NCBI RefSeq assembly: GCF_003467445.1
Contig: NZ_QSGS01000011.1
Coordinates: 1-58,146, forward strand
DNA length: 58,146 nucleotides
Direction: 5' to 3'
Source: Exiguobacterium sp. AM39-5BH
GTDB lineage: Bacteria > Bacillota > Bacilli > Exiguobacteriales > Exiguobacteriaceae
Shown: piece after piece, positions 7,695-17,086 of the stretch
Layout: every line of letters begins with the position of its first letter
Position numbering within the stretch: position 1 is the stretch's first letter
Position numbers and translations under genes: made by a program
The notes under the pieces: generated by a model
Seen by the model: the letters and a program-made list of their open reading frames with translations, nothing else
Database searches by the model: none
What the model was told of the DNA's origin: nothing

Positions 7695-8752
7695 ACATTG
7701 CCTCCTTCAAAGCGATGCGGGACACGCCATGAGCGTGCGCATAATTGTTCTGAATTGTTGGCGTGCCCGGTGCGGGTCACGTCATCGATTTTCGTGAGAT
7801 GGCCGTACAGCTCCACACGGTCTCCGACTTGAATCGTGTCATCGACGCGTAAAAAACTGTGGCTCATGAAGATGTTGCTGATGAACGGATAGGCCCGTCC
7901 TTCGATGTGGGCCGGTAAGAAGCGCCGGGCCCGCATAAGTCCGTCGCCATAACCGACCGAGAGCACAGCGATGCGTTCATTCGTCTCGGCCGTGTAGCCC
8001 GTACCGTAACCGACGTGGGCACCGGCCTCGATGTCATGGACGGCGACGACTTCCGCATCCCAGTGAAACGCCGGGATGAGCCAATCGACCGGTTCGACCG
8101 AAGAGTAGCCATAAAGGAAGATTCCCACGCGCACATGGGTGCAATGCCCGAGGCGCGGATCCGCTTGTAGTGTCGCGGCGCTATTGGCCGCATGCACGAT
8201 GTCGAACGAATGCCGTTCGATGAGACGATTCGACCAGTCGGCGAACCGTTCCACGTGCACACTGTGTTCGATTTCTGCGTTGTCGGCGTCAGCGAGCGGG
8301 AAATGAGTACATAACCCGACGAGGTCGAGCCCCTCGTCTTGGCAAAACGCGACGATGGCCAGCGCTTCTTTGAACGTCTTGGCACCGAATCGGTTCATCC
8401 CGACGTCAAGCTTTAAATGAAGGCGGACACCGTCCAACTGATCCCGTTGCGAGACGAGCCAGTCATAGGAACCGATGGCGACGTCAAGATGGTCACGATG
8501 GACGGCTGTCCATTCGTATACCGGGTTCATGACGAGGACGCGCGCTTCCGGGGCTGATGCCCGGACCTCGCTCGCCTCGTCAAGCGTCGTCACCATGAAG
8601 TGACGCACCCCTTCTTCGTACAGTGTCGTCACAACTGGCTCCATCCCTAAGTTATAGGCGTTGTTTTTCACGACGGCGAACACCGGTCGGCCAAGCGCTT
8701 CAATCCGACGTTTGTTTTCGCGAATCGCATTCAAGTCAATTGTGACTCCCAT
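7664..8752 (-). CDS. alr: Alanine racemase-type PLP enzyme within the lysine operon
   Basis: A 362-residue fold-type III alanine racemase homologue. The PLP lysine is Lys29 in VFAVVKNNAYNLG, where most alanine racemases read KANAYGHG. The catalytic tyrosine region is HVGYGTGY, and LSVGYGDGLMR matches the conserved C-terminal motif. Start follows AAAGGAG. It sits between the aminotransferase gene and lysA, overlapping lysA. Supplying D-alanine beside diaminopimelate for peptidoglycan makes sense; a broader amino-acid racemase is also possible given the altered PLP loop and the position. Family is certain, exact substrate is not. Confidence 0.85.
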   Translation of the reverse strand: MGVTIDLNAIRENKRRIEALGRPVFAVVKNNAYNLGMEPVVTTLYEEGVRHFMVTTLDEASEVRASAPEARVLVMNPVYEWTAVHRDHLDVAIGSYDWLVSQRDQLDGVRLHLKLDVGMNRFGAKTFKEALAIVAFCQDEGLDLVGLCTHFPLADADNAEIEHSVHVERFADWSNRLIERHSFDIVHAANSAATLQADPRLGHCTHVRVGIFLYGYSSVEPVDWLIPAFHWDAEVVAVHDIEAGAHVGYGTGYTAETNERIAVLSVGYGDGLMRARRFLPAHIEGRAYPFISNIFMSHSFLRVDDTIQVGDRVELYGHLTKIDDVTRTGHANNSEQLCARSWRVPHRFEGGNVCTPPTNQFV

Positions 8753-8765
8753 ACAAAAAACTCCT

Positions 8766-9692
8766 TTATTCTTTGACTCCAGCTTTGACGAACGTGATCC
8801 AATCGCGGTGTGTCGGAATTTGACCCGTCACAGCCTCACGGTAACGCGCGAGCATATTCGTCGCGACCGTCTGGACGCCGCCGCCGATCGAGATATTGTC
8901 GATTTCGATGACGCTCGTCACTTCAGCCGCCGTCCCCGTTAAGAAGATTTCATCTGCGACATATAGTTCGTCACGTCCGATGTGGCGTTCGATGACCTCG
9001 AACCCTTCCTCACGGGCGAGTTCGATCACCGTTTGACGCGTGATGCCGTCGAGCACCGAGCAATCGAGTGACGGTGTGACGATTTTGTTTCCTTTGACGA
9101 GGAAGATGTTGGCGACGCTCGCCTCGCTGACGTTTCCGTTCATGTCGAGGGCGATCGCTTCATCATATCCATCGCGCACCGCTTCTCCTTTAAGGAGTTG
9201 CGAGTTCATATAGTTCGCCGCCGCTTTCGCTTGCATCGGCATCATCGTCGAAGAGACACGACGATACGAGGCGACTTTCGCGCGGATCCCGACCGTCTTG
9301 CTGAAATATTCACCGAGCGGCCAGCATGAGATGGCGACGTGTACTTTCGTTTCCTGCGTTGGCATGAGTGCCTGCCAAGGTGTGCCGAGGAAAACGAATG
9401 GGCGGATGTAACAAGCTTCGAAGCCATTGCGTTCAATCAATTCGATTGTCGCTTGTTCGAGTTCATCGACCGTGTACGGCAAGTCGACGTGATAGTATGC
9501 ACACGAACGAACGAGTCGCTCCAAATGTTCACGGAGTCGGAAGATGGCCGGACCTTCCTCTGTGTGGTATGCCCGAATCCCTTCAAAGAACCCGCTACCG
9601 TAGTGAATCGCGTGTGTCATGATACTCGTGTTCGCGTCACTCGGCTCGATCCAAGCCCCGTCTTGCCACATCCATTGTCCATACTGTTCCAT
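8766..9692 (-). CDS. Class IV (branched-chain type) aminotransferase in the lysine operon
   Basis: A 308-residue PLP aminotransferase of the IlvE/BCAT fold type IV family. It shows the N-terminal THAIHYGSGFFEGIRAY, a lysine in MQAKAAANYMNSQ consistent with the Schiff-base residue, VSEASVANIFLV and LDGITRQTVIELA. By family it would interconvert branched-chain amino and 2-oxo acids. Its place between dapH and alr is where an N-acetyl-diaminopimelate aminotransferase would be expected, so it may instead or also serve that step. Start ATG follows GGGAGAG. Family call is strong; substrate is open. Confidence 0.85.
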   Translation of the reverse strand: MEQYGQWMWQDGAWIEPSDANTSIMTHAIHYGSGFFEGIRAYHTEEGPAIFRLREHLERLVRSCAYYHVDLPYTVDELEQATIELIERNGFEACYIRPFVFLGTPWQALMPTQETKVHVAISCWPLGEYFSKTVGIRAKVASYRRVSSTMMPMQAKAAANYMNSQLLKGEAVRDGYDEAIALDMNGNVSEASVANIFLVKGNKIVTPSLDCSVLDGITRQTVIELAREEGFEVIERHIGRDELYVADEIFLTGTAAEVTSVIEIDNISIGGGVQTVATNMLARYREAVTGQIPTHRDWITFVKAGVKE

Positions 9693-9738
9693 TGTTCAAC
9701 TCTCCCATTCATTTTTGATATTTTCTGTCTATTATACG

Positions 9739-10446
9739 TTACAGGGAGCGTAAGTCATCAACAAGTTGTGTTTTTTCTGCGGTTTTTTCATCTTTTTGCT
9801 TGATGACGCGAGCTGGTGTACCAGCGACCACGACGCCTGGCGGTACGTCTTGTGTGACGACACTACCTGCTGCGACAACGGCATTTTCACCGATGCGGAC
9901 GCCTTCCAAGATGACGGCGTTCGCACCGACCATGACACCGTCTTCGATGATGACCGGATCTTTTGAAGGTGGCTCAAGGACACCTGCCACGACAGCGCCG
10001 GCGCCAAGGTGGACGTTTTTCCCGAGCGTCCCGCGGGCACCGATGACCGCATTCATGTCGACCATCGACCCGTCACCGATGACGGCACCGATATTGATGA
10101 CGGCACCCATCATTACGACGACGTTGTTCCCGATTTGAACGTGGTCACGAATGAAAGAACCTGGTTCGATGCGGGCGTTCAACTGCGTCGTATCGAGCAT
10201 CGGCACGGCGCTGTTGCGACGGTCGTACTCGAGGTGTGTGTCCGTGATGACGGCAGCGTTCGCTTCAAGGAAAGCGGCCGCACGTTCAGCCGTCGTGAGG
10301 AACAGTTTCGACTCGTCCGTTCCAAAGGCTTTCGCATCATCGATCGTCAAACCGGCCAATTGACCGTTGACGTATAGCTTGACTGGCGTTTCTTTCTTGG
10401 CATCTTTAATATATTGCGCGATTTCATAAGCGTTTGTGAGTAACAT
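9739..10446 (-). CDS. dapH: Tetrahydrodipicolinate N-acetyltransferase
   Basis: Transfers acetyl from acetyl-CoA to tetrahydrodipicolinate, which defines the acetylase branch of the diaminopimelate pathway. Length 235 matches Bacillus DapH (about 236). The N-terminal alpha domain spans about residues 1-85, followed by hexapeptide repeats of the left-handed beta-helix (for example [20 protein letters not shown]) and a short charged tail. Start ATG follows GAGGAGG. It overlaps dapB by 23 bases. The N-acetyl rather than succinyl assignment follows from family length and Bacilli context. Confidence 0.93.
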   Translation of the reverse strand: MLLTNAYEIAQYIKDAKKETPVKLYVNGQLAGLTIDDAKAFGTDESKLFLTTAERAAAFLEANAAVITDTHLEYDRRNSAVPMLDTTQLNARIEPGSFIRDHVQIGNNVVVMMGAVINIGAVIGDGSMVDMNAVIGARGTLGKNVHLGAGAVVAGVLEPPSKDPVIIEDGVMVGANAVILEGVRIGENAVVAAGSVVTQDVPPGVVVAGTPARVIKQKDEKTAEKTQLVDDLRSL

Positions 10447-11173
10447 GAGTGGCCTCCTCGTATAGGTTCGTTAAATTGTATAATCCGGCCGGGCGGTCAA
10501 GAATCGTTGCCGCCGCGGCGAGTGCCCCGTTCGCGAAGACGCGTTTGGACAGGGCTGTGTGTTTCAATTCAAGCATTTCATCGTCTCCGGCAAACAGGAC
10601 GGTATGTTCCCCGAAAATCGTCCCCCCGCGTACCGAATGCATACCGAGTTCATCGGCTGCACGCGCTTCGCGACGCGGTGTCCGGTCATATACCGGTGTC
10701 ACGTCTCGTTTCGCCTCGATGGCACGGGCGAGTAATTCCGCCGTGCCGCTCGGTGCGTCGACTTTCTTGCGGTGGTGCGCCTCAATCACTTCGATGTCAT
10801 AACCGAGCGTGAGCGGGACGAGTTGGTCGAGCAGCTGTTTCAGGAGCGCGATTCCATAAGACGTATTATACGACTGGAAAATCGGGATCTCCTGAGACGC
10901 CGCTTCAATTTTGGCAAGTTCCGCTTCCGAGAAACCCGTCGTCGCGATGACGAGCGGGATTTGCTTGGCTTTCCCGAAAGCGAGCACATCATCTAACAGT
11001 GCCGGGTTCGAGAAGTCGATGACGACATCGACGTCGGCCTCGACGTCTTGCAACGAGACGGGATGCTCCCCTCCGGCCGGTGAGACGATGGCCGCAACGT
11101 TCAAGTTTTGTGTCCGGGCGACTTCTTCGACGATCTGTCCCATCGCTCCGTAGCCATGAATGAGTAAGTTCAC
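10424..11173 (-). CDS. dapB: 4-hydroxy-tetrahydrodipicolinate reductase
   Basis: NAD(P)H-dependent reduction giving tetrahydrodipicolinate. The 249 residues carry an N-terminal nucleotide-binding GYGAMGQ, then VIATTGFSE, and the catalytic [15 protein letters not shown] motif near residue 130. It starts with GTG, sharing a GTGA overlap with the dapA stop, so it is translated by coupling. Fourth gene of the lysine operon. Confidence 0.95.
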   Translation of the reverse strand: MNLLIHGYGAMGQIVEEVARTQNLNVAAIVSPAGGEHPVSLQDVEADVDVVIDFSNPALLDDVLAFGKAKQIPLVIATTGFSEAELAKIEAASQEIPIFQSYNTSYGIALLKQLLDQLVPLTLGYDIEVIEAHHRKKVDAPSGTAELLARAIEAKRDVTPVYDRTPRREARAADELGMHSVRGGTIFGEHTVLFAGDDEMLELKHTALSKRVFANGALAAAATILDRPAGLYNLTNLYEEATHVTHKRL

Positions 11174-12051
11174 TGTCTCACCTCATTGAACTGCTCCATT
11201 GCTGACAAGAGACGGGCCTCAGCGGTAGCGCTCATCGGGACGAGCGGGAGACGTGGTGCGCCGAATTCAAAACCGCGCGCATTCAGTGCGGCTTTGACCG
11301 GAATCGGGTTCACTTCCGCGAACAATTCGTCGATGACCGGGAGCAGTCGGAGCTGCCATGTGCGGGCCGTCTCTAAATCTCCGGCGAGGAGCGCTTCGGC
11401 TAAAGCGACCGTCGCGCCCGGATAGACGTTCGAGAGGACCGAGACGACACCTTGCGCGCCCCAAGCCATATAAGGAAGGATTTGATCATCGTTCCCGCAA
11501 TAGACTGGGAAGCCTTCCGGCACGTGCGCCATCATTTGAGCCATCACCGAGATATCCCCGCTCGCTTCCTTGAGCGCAGCGATGCGTGGGTGATCGGCGA
11601 GTTCCCCAACCGTTGCCGGATCAAGGGCGACGCCCGTCCGCGATGGTACGTTGTAGAGCATGAGCGGAATCGGTGACGCGTCGGCGATCGCTGTGAAGTG
11701 GGCAATCAGACCCGCTTGCGTCGACTTGTTGTAATAAGGCGTGACGACCATCGCCATCTCGGCTCCGAGTTCGGCGGCCCGTTTCGTCTTTTGGATGCTG
11801 AGCGCGGTGTTGTTCGACCCGGTTCCGGCGATGATAACGGCGCGACCGGCCGCGACTTCAATCGCTTTGACGAGAAGCGTCTCGAACTCGTCGTCCGTGA
11901 TGGTCATGCCTTCACCGGTCGTTCCCCCGATCACGAGACCACTGACACCCTCTTTAATTTGATCTTCAATCAACGCTTCCCACGCTGTGAGATTTAGCTG
12001 ACCGTCTGCTTGAAACGGTGTAGCGAGTGCGGTTGCGACTCCTGTGAACAT
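11170..12051 (-). CDS. dapA: 4-hydroxy-tetrahydrodipicolinate synthase
   Basis: Condenses pyruvate with aspartate semialdehyde; a 293-residue TIM barrel. The substrate loop GGTTGEGMT is near residue 43, MLYNVPSRTG (with the catalytic tyrosine) near 133 and the Schiff-base lysine in IAALKEASGD near 161. Start ATG after AGGGGGAG. Third gene of the operon, 12 bases after asd and overlapping dapB by four. Confidence 0.96.
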   Translation of the reverse strand: MFTGVATALATPFQADGQLNLTAWEALIEDQIKEGVSGLVIGGTTGEGMTITDDEFETLLVKAIEVAAGRAVIIAGTGSNNTALSIQKTKRAAELGAEMAMVVTPYYNKSTQAGLIAHFTAIADASPIPLMLYNVPSRTGVALDPATVGELADHPRIAALKEASGDISVMAQMMAHVPEGFPVYCGNDDQILPYMAWGAQGVVSVLSNVYPGATVALAEALLAGDLETARTWQLRLLPVIDELFAEVNPIPVKAALNARGFEFGAPRLPLVPMSATAEARLLSAMEQFNEVRQ

Positions 12052-12063
12052 ATAATCTCCCCC

Positions 12064-13059
12064 TTATTTTGTAGCAGTCTGTCCAATCATGCATTGGGCG
12101 ATTTGGACGGCGTTCGCTGCCGCGCCTTTTCGAACGTTATCAGCGACACACCAGAGATGGAACGTGTTCGGTTGTGACTCGTCGACACGGACACGACCGA
12201 CGTATACGTCGTCTGTCCCGTTCGCATCGAGCGGTGTCGGATAGACGAGTTCGCCCGGGTTGTCCATGAGGACGACACCTTGCGCGTCCGCGAGCACGGT
12301 TTTCACTTCTGCCAGCGTCGCCTCGCGGTCGAGCGTGACCGTGATCGAGACGGCGTGGCTATTACGGACCGGGACACGGACGCATGTCGCTGTCACCCCG
12401 AGGTTCGGTGCGTTTAAAATTTTACGTGTTTCCTCGATCATCTTCTGTTCTTCTTTCGTATAACCGTTCTCTAAGAACACATCGATGTGCGGCAAGACGT
12501 TATCGTAAATCGGATACGGATAGTTTTTCGGTTCCTCGCCGCGCGCACCGCGTTCCAAATCCTCAATCCCTTTTTGGCCCGAGCCAGAAACGGCTTGATA
12601 CGATGTATAGGCGACACGCGTCAACCCGTATACTTCCGCAAGTGGCGCGAGCGCGACGACCGATTGAATCGTCGAGCAGTTTGGGTTGGCGATCAGCGTC
12701 TTGTCCGGGCTCAGTTCGACTCGGTTCACTTCCGGGACGATGAGTGGGATGTCCGCCTGCATCCGGAACGCGCTCGAGTTATCGATGACGATGACCCCTT
12801 GTTCACTCAGTCGAGGTGCATATTGTTCACTGAGGCTCCCCCCGGCTGAGAAAAGCGCGATATCGATCGGGTCGGCGTAAATCGCGTCTGACAGTTCCCG
12901 AATGACGACATCTTTTCCGTTCACGTTCACGGTCTTCCCGGCTGAACGGGCTGAAGCATAAAGCAATAATTCGTTGATTGGAAACTCGTATTCGGTCAAA
13001 ACTTCAATCATTTTTTGCCCGACGGCTCCGGTCGCGCCAACGACGGCTACGTTATACAT
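12064..13059 (-). CDS. asd: Aspartate-semialdehyde dehydrogenase
   Basis: Reduces aspartyl phosphate to aspartate semialdehyde with NADPH. The 331 residues include the N-terminal VVGATGAVGQKM dinucleotide motif, the catalytic cysteine in NPNCSTIQ near residue 129, and the FLENGYTKEEQKM helix. Start ATG follows AAGGGGGAG. It lies 12 bases downstream of lysC. The product also feeds threonine and methionine synthesis, genes for which are not in this window. Confidence 0.96.
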   Translation of the reverse strand: MYNVAVVGATGAVGQKMIEVLTEYEFPINELLLYASARSAGKTVNVNGKDVVIRELSDAIYADPIDIALFSAGGSLSEQYAPRLSEQGVIVIDNSSAFRMQADIPLIVPEVNRVELSPDKTLIANPNCSTIQSVVALAPLAEVYGLTRVAYTSYQAVSGSGQKGIEDLERGARGEEPKNYPYPIYDNVLPHIDVFLENGYTKEEQKMIEETRKILNAPNLGVTATCVRVPVRNSHAVSITVTLDREATLAEVKTVLADAQGVVLMDNPGELVYPTPLDANGTDDVYVGRVRVDESQPNTFHLWCVADNVRKGAAANAVQIAQCMIGQTATK

Positions 13060-13071
13060 GGTGACTCCCCC

Positions 13072-14271
13072 TTATAAATGGAAACGTTCGGCGATGGCTG
13101 CGACCGCCGCTTCGACGTCTTGTTCGTTAATCGTGTACGAGATGCTGATCTCGGATGTCGTGACTTGATAGAACGGGATTCCGCTTTCACGGAACGTAGC
13201 GAACAGTTCGGAGGCGACGCCCGTCGCGTCACGCATCCCGATACCGACAACCGAAATTTTCGCATGTTCGGTATGACGGTCGATTTTGATTTGCGGGAAC
13301 GTCTCGGTCAATTCCGCGAGCGCTTCTTCAAGGAACGCCTCTTCATCGAGCGGACACGTGAACGATAAGAACACTTCTCCGTCGAACGCCGTCTGACTGA
13401 TCATATCGATGTTGACGTGACGCTGTGACAACTTCTCGAAAATGTCGGCGACTCCTGCCACCGAGTGTGGAATGTGTTTGATCGAGACACTGAGCACGTT
13501 CTTCACGACGCTCACGCTCGTCACCGCTTTTTGTTCCATCGCCTGTGTCATATCCATGATCCATGTTCCTCCTTCGCTCGCAAGCGTCTTCCCTACAAAA
13601 ATGTTCACATCAAATTTTTTAGCGAGTTCGACGCTGCGCATCTCCATCACTTTCGACCCGAGTGCGCTCATCTCCATCATCTCGTCATACGAGACGGTAT
13701 CTAATCGGCGTGCCATCGGATGGATGCGCGGGTCAGCTGTGTAGACACCAGCGACGTCCGTATAAATCTCACAGCGTTTGCTGAGGACGGCGGCCAAAGC
13801 GACGGCGGTCGTATCCGATCCACCTCGTCCGAGCGTCGTCACATCACCGAACTCGTTAACGCCTTGGAAACCGGCGACGATGACGACGTCATATGTCCGG
13901 AGCTTCTCTTCGAGCACTTCTTTGCGAATCGCTTTGATTTTACTTTTCGTGTGAATGCCCATCGTGTCGATTCCGGCTTGTTGGCCGGTGAGCGAGATGG
14001 CCGCCACGCCTCGAGAGTTCAAAGCGATGCTGAGCAGGCTGATCGTCTGTTCCTCACCGACCGCGAGTAAGCGGTCGAGTTCACGGATCATCGGGCGTTC
14101 CGTGATTTGCTTGGCGAGTGACAACAGTGAGTCAGTCGTTTTCCCCATCGCGGAGACAACGACGACAAGTTTTTCTCCGGTCGCGGCCCGTGTCTGTAAA
14201 TATTCGGAAATGGCCTGGAGTTGTTCAATCGTGGCAACGGAGCTGCCTCCAAATTTCAATACGGTTGTCAT
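13072..14271 (-). CDS. lysC: Aspartate kinase
   Basis: First step of the aspartate pathway; phosphorylates aspartate. The 399-residue protein opens with TTVLKFGGSSVA, has GRGGSDTTAVALAA near residue 150, and ends in two ACT domains (about 260-399), which usually mediate feedback by lysine or threonine. I chose ATG at 14271 after GTGGGGA, because the upstream in-frame ATG lies inside the riboswitch terminator. It is the first gene of the lysine operon and is directly controlled by the L-box in its leader. Confidence 0.95.
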   Translation of the reverse strand: MTTVLKFGGSSVATIEQLQAISEYLQTRAATGEKLVVVVSAMGKTTDSLLSLAKQITERPMIRELDRLLAVGEEQTISLLSIALNSRGVAAISLTGQQAGIDTMGIHTKSKIKAIRKEVLEEKLRTYDVVIVAGFQGVNEFGDVTTLGRGGSDTTAVALAAVLSKRCEIYTDVAGVYTADPRIHPMARRLDTVSYDEMMEMSALGSKVMEMRSVELAKKFDVNIFVGKTLASEGGTWIMDMTQAMEQKAVTSVSVVKNVLSVSIKHIPHSVAGVADIFEKLSQRHVNIDMISQTAFDGEVFLSFTCPLDEEAFLEEALAELTETFPQIKIDRHTEHAKISVVGIGMRDATGVASELFATFRESGIPFYQVTTSEISISYTINEQDVEAAVAAIAERFHL

Positions 14272-14300
14272 CAAGTTCCCCACTTTCATGATGTCCACCA

Positions 14301-14562
14301 ACAGAAAAAGCGGCAGACCGGTAGGAAGCACTCTCCCTACGGTCTGCCGCTTGTACGCGCAGTTGAAAAACGATTAAAGAATCGTTCCGTAGATAGCGCT
14401 CCATGGCATTTCATCCATGGCAGTGTAGGCGTTATTCACGACTACCCCAGCCTTCGTTCGTACGCATGCGAACGTCGACTTCGGCGAAATTCCCCTTTCG
14501 GCTCGATCCGGAATGCGTCCGTGTCAATCAAGCGTACTCATGTCATTCGCAACCTCTATCTG
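14301..14562 (-). ncRNA. Lysine riboswitch (L-box) with terminator, upstream of lysC
   Basis: The minus-strand leader shows AGATAGAGGTTGCG, ACATGAGTA, AGCCGAAAGGGGAATTTC, GCCGAAG and GGCTGGGGTAG, the L-box core in the expected order. It ends in a long hairpin (AGCGGCAGACCG / CGGTCTGCCGCT, 14309-14352) with a following T run. It explains the 372-base gap between lysC and the next gene and should attenuate the whole lysC-lysA operon when lysine is high. Confidence 0.9.
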
Positions 14563-14578
14563 TCAGTTGTTAGTATTA

Positions 14579-14607
14579 GTTATAACAAATGCATATCGGC
14601 TTGCCAA
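14579..14607 (-). promoter_or_regulatory. Promoter of the lysine operon
   Basis: TTGGCA (14602-14607) and TATAAC (14579-14584) with 17-bp spacing. Just upstream, 14609-14640 is very A+T rich with an imperfect palindrome, which could serve as an UP element. Confidence 0.65.
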
Positions 14608-14643
14608 CCTTTTTTTAGAAAAAAGGAAAATTTCTAAAAACGG

Positions 14644-15072
14644 TCACCATGATTTTTTCATCATTCGATGCGGGATGTCAGCATCTAAAAATTCGTCTCC
14701 GTATGCCTCGTATCCAAGACGCTCATAAAACGGGAGCGCCGTCAATTGGGCGCCAAGTTTGAGCTCGCGCAACGCGCTTGCCCGGGCGACGGACTCGATG
14801 GCAAGCATGATTTCTTTCGCATATCCGTTGCCGCGTGCCGTGGCAAGCGTGGCGACGCGTTCCACTTTTCCGACCCCTTCGCCGATCGGACGCAGTCGTG
14901 CCGTCGTCACCGGCTCACTTTCCACCAATCCGACGAAATGGATGCAGTCCGGGTCGAGATCGTCATACTCGAGTTCGGGTGCGATACCTTGTTCGCCAAT
15001 AAACACCGTTTGCCGCACAGACCGGGCCAGTTCAATCAGTTTCGAGTCGTTCCCGTGTTCAATCTTCAACAT
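14644..15072 (-). CDS. GNAT family N-acetyltransferase (YjcF/ElaA type)
   Basis: A 142-residue single-domain acetyltransferase. VRQTVFIGEQGIAPELEYDDLD near residues 19-40 is typical of the YjcF/ElaA branch, VERVATLATARGNGYAKEIM around 70-90 carries the acetyl-CoA pyrophosphate loop, and FYERLGYEA gives the C-terminal signature. Acceptor unknown. Start ATG follows GGAAGGAA; it overlaps the alaX 3' end by 7 bases and is probably co-transcribed with it. Confidence 0.85.
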   Translation of the reverse strand: MLKIEHGNDSKLIELARSVRQTVFIGEQGIAPELEYDDLDPDCIHFVGLVESEPVTTARLRPIGEGVGKVERVATLATARGNGYAKEIMLAIESVARASALRELKLGAQLTALPFYERLGYEAYGDEFLDADIPHRMMKKSW

Positions 15073-16228
15073 GATACCATTCCTTCCTGTAGCCGCTTCA
15101 CAATCTCCGCTGTCGCTCGTTCTAACTCGACGATTGATTCGAAGCGGGCTTGGGCTTGTTTATGACTGCCGCCACCGCGACCGACGCTAAGGTCGTCGAG
15201 TGTCCGTTTTAAGAATTTTCCGATGGCGATGTCATGCGTCCCATCGTGCATGAGCCATAGCTTTTGACTCGTATGATTGGCTCCGACGGCGATTCGGCCA
15301 GTCGCGGCGATTCGTTCGACGATCGTCGTCGTCAACGTCTCCGCTTCCGTCTTGCCAATGTGCGTGATCACATAATTGTCTTCTTGCAAGAAGGCAGCGA
15401 CTTTCGCTTTCGCGACGCGGGCCTCGAGCGCCTTCACTTCCTTCTCCCGTTCAAGTCGGATATTTCGTTCCTCAATGACGCGAGCGGCGACCGTCTCGTT
15501 TGTTGTCGATAACGTTTGATGGATCGTTCGGAGGGCATTTCGGGATGAGTGAATGCTAGCCAAGGCTCGAAGTCCCGCCACATAAGTCAGGCGAACATGG
15601 CCACGAACTTTCTTCATCGAAGTCACGTGGACGACTCCGAGCTGTCCCGTCGTCTCCACATGTGTCCCGCCACAGCATTGTAGTCGAGGCCGTCGATTTC
15701 AACAATCCGAACGGTCCCGGTGCGCTCAGTCGCTTTTCGCAAGCGGTCTGATTCGACTTCTTCAGACGGGAGTTCATGCGTGAGCACAGGACGGTTTTCA
15801 AAGATGATGCGTTGCACGTCTCGTTCTAACGATTCAATTTGAGTCCAATCAAACGCATCCGTCTCAATCTCAAGCGACGACTCCTCCGGTCCAATACCAA
15901 AACTGAGCGTCCGAATGCCGTACTCATCTTCTAATAAGGCCGTCAACACATGTTGGGCCGTGTGTTGAATCGAGTGGTCGCGGCGCATCGCCTCTTCGAC
16001 GACACCCGTCACGACCATTCCGGGTTCGAGAGCTTGCTCAAGCAAATGCCAAACGACGTCGTCAACCCGTTGTACGTCAAGCACTAGTAAATCGGCCAGT
16101 GTCCCCGTGTCAGGCGGCTGTCCTCCACCTTCCGCATAAAATTGTGTCGTCTCAAGCGCGACCCATGTGCCGCGCTTGTCGGTGCGCGCATCGGTCACCT
16201 TCGTTTCAAATTGCCATCCATTCATCAT
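15066..16228 (-). pseudogene. Alanyl-tRNA editing protein (AlaX, long form), frameshifted
   Basis: Two reading frames together make a 387-residue AlaX protein that would hydrolyse Ser- or Gly-tRNA(Ala). The first frame (from ATG at 16228, after AAGGCGG) has the threonyl/alanyl editing domain with the zinc motif HTAQH. The second (to 15066) supplies the rest and a DHHA1-like C-terminus ending GRGGGSHKQAQA. The frames meet at 15672-15678, exactly in the second zinc motif. There, DYNA should continue as CGGTH, but GCTGTGG is read where GCCTGTGG or similar is expected. One missing base restores the protein. Either a real knock-out of the metal site or, more likely, a sequence error. Confidence 0.8.
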
Positions 16229-16257
16229 TGCCGCCGCCTTTTCTATAAGATATGTTC

Positions 16258-16270
16258 AGACAACTAGTCT
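16258..16270. promoter_or_regulatory. Candidate GntR (NagR) operator upstream of nagR
   Basis: AGACAACTAGTCT is a perfect inverted repeat (AGAC, 5-nt spacer, GTCT) immediately upstream of a TATAAT-like box (TTTATAAT around 16279) before nagR. Half-sites resemble NagR/DasR sites. This would permit autoregulation. Inference from pattern only. Confidence 0.4.
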
Positions 16271-16321
16271 AATTTGGTTTATAATAAGAAACACTTACTT
16301 TTGAAGTCAGGAGCGATATGC

Positions 16322-17050
16322 ATGTTACAGATTGATAAACAATCACCGCTACCTATTTATTATCAAATCGAAGCTTATTTAAAGCAACAAATAGATGCCG
16401 GCGAACTCCAACCGGGGGAATCGATTCCTTCCGAACGGGAGTTTTCCGAACGCTATAACGTCAGTCGGATGACAGTTCGGCAAGCCATCACGAATCTAGT
16501 AAATGCGGGTTATTTGAGCCGTCAAAAAGGCCGGGGGACATTCGTCGCCAACAAGAAAATCACGATGGAGCTGTCGGGGCTGACGAGTTTTTCTGAAGAG
16601 ATCAAACATCGGGGCATGCGTCCGTTCAGTCGCCTGCTATCGTTCCAGACGATTCCGGCCCCAGCGAAAATCGCTCAAAAACTAAGCATTTCTCTCGATA
16701 CGCCCGTCTATGAGATGCGACGACTGCGTCTCGCTGACGAGAACGTCCTCGCCCTCGAGACGGCATATATTCCGGTCATCCTATTGCCGAATTTGACGGA
16801 AGAGAATGGCGTCGGTTCGATTTACGAGTTCGCCGAACAATCGGGACTCCGGTTGAAAAATGCCACCCAGACGCTCGAGGCTCGGAGTGCGGGACCGGAG
16901 GAAGCGAAGTTGCTAACGATTTCCCCGAACGCCCCCGTGCTCTTGATTGACCAACGGACGTATCTCGAGAACGGGGACATGTTCGAATATAGTCGCTCCT
17001 TGTTCCGCGGTGATTCCTACTCGTTCACCGTCGCCATGGACCGCACATAA
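16322..17050 (+). CDS. nagR: GntR-family regulator of amino-sugar use (NagR/YvoA type)
   Basis: A 242-residue HutC-subfamily repressor. The winged helix (about residues 8-75) includes SERYNVSRMTVRQAITNLV and GYLSRQKGRGTFV; the UTRA effector domain fills about 90-240. Family members of this length next to nag genes bind glucosamine- or N-acetylglucosamine-6-phosphate. Start ATG at 16322 follows AGGAGCG. It is convergent with lcp and lies about 1.3 kb from nagB-nagA, which it probably represses. Autoregulation is suggested by a palindrome in its promoter. The name rests on subfamily and neighbourhood. Confidence 0.8.
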   Translation: MLQIDKQSPLPIYYQIEAYLKQQIDAGELQPGESIPSEREFSERYNVSRMTVRQAITNLVNAGYLSRQKGRGTFVANKKITMELSGLTSFSEEIKHRGMRPFSRLLSFQTIPAPAKIAQKLSISLDTPVYEMRRLRLADENVLALETAYIPVILLPNLTEENGVGSIYEFAEQSGLRLKNATQTLEARSAGPEEAKLLTISPNAPVLLIDQRTYLENGDMFEYSRSLFRGDSYSFTVAMDRT

Positions 17051-17086
17051 AAAATGGTTTGCCGCGGACGGCAAACCATTTTTCTA
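17049..17086. terminator. Bidirectional terminator between nagR and lcp
   Basis: AAAATGGTTTGCC / GGCAAACCATTTT, a 13-bp perfect stem with a 6-nt loop and A/T runs on both sides, between convergent stops. Confidence 0.9.

Noticed and set aside
7664..7730. Possible frameshift at the alr 3' end because it overlaps lysA by 31 bases
   Set aside because: The C-terminus SWRVPHRF matches the family and no single-base change gives a better end.
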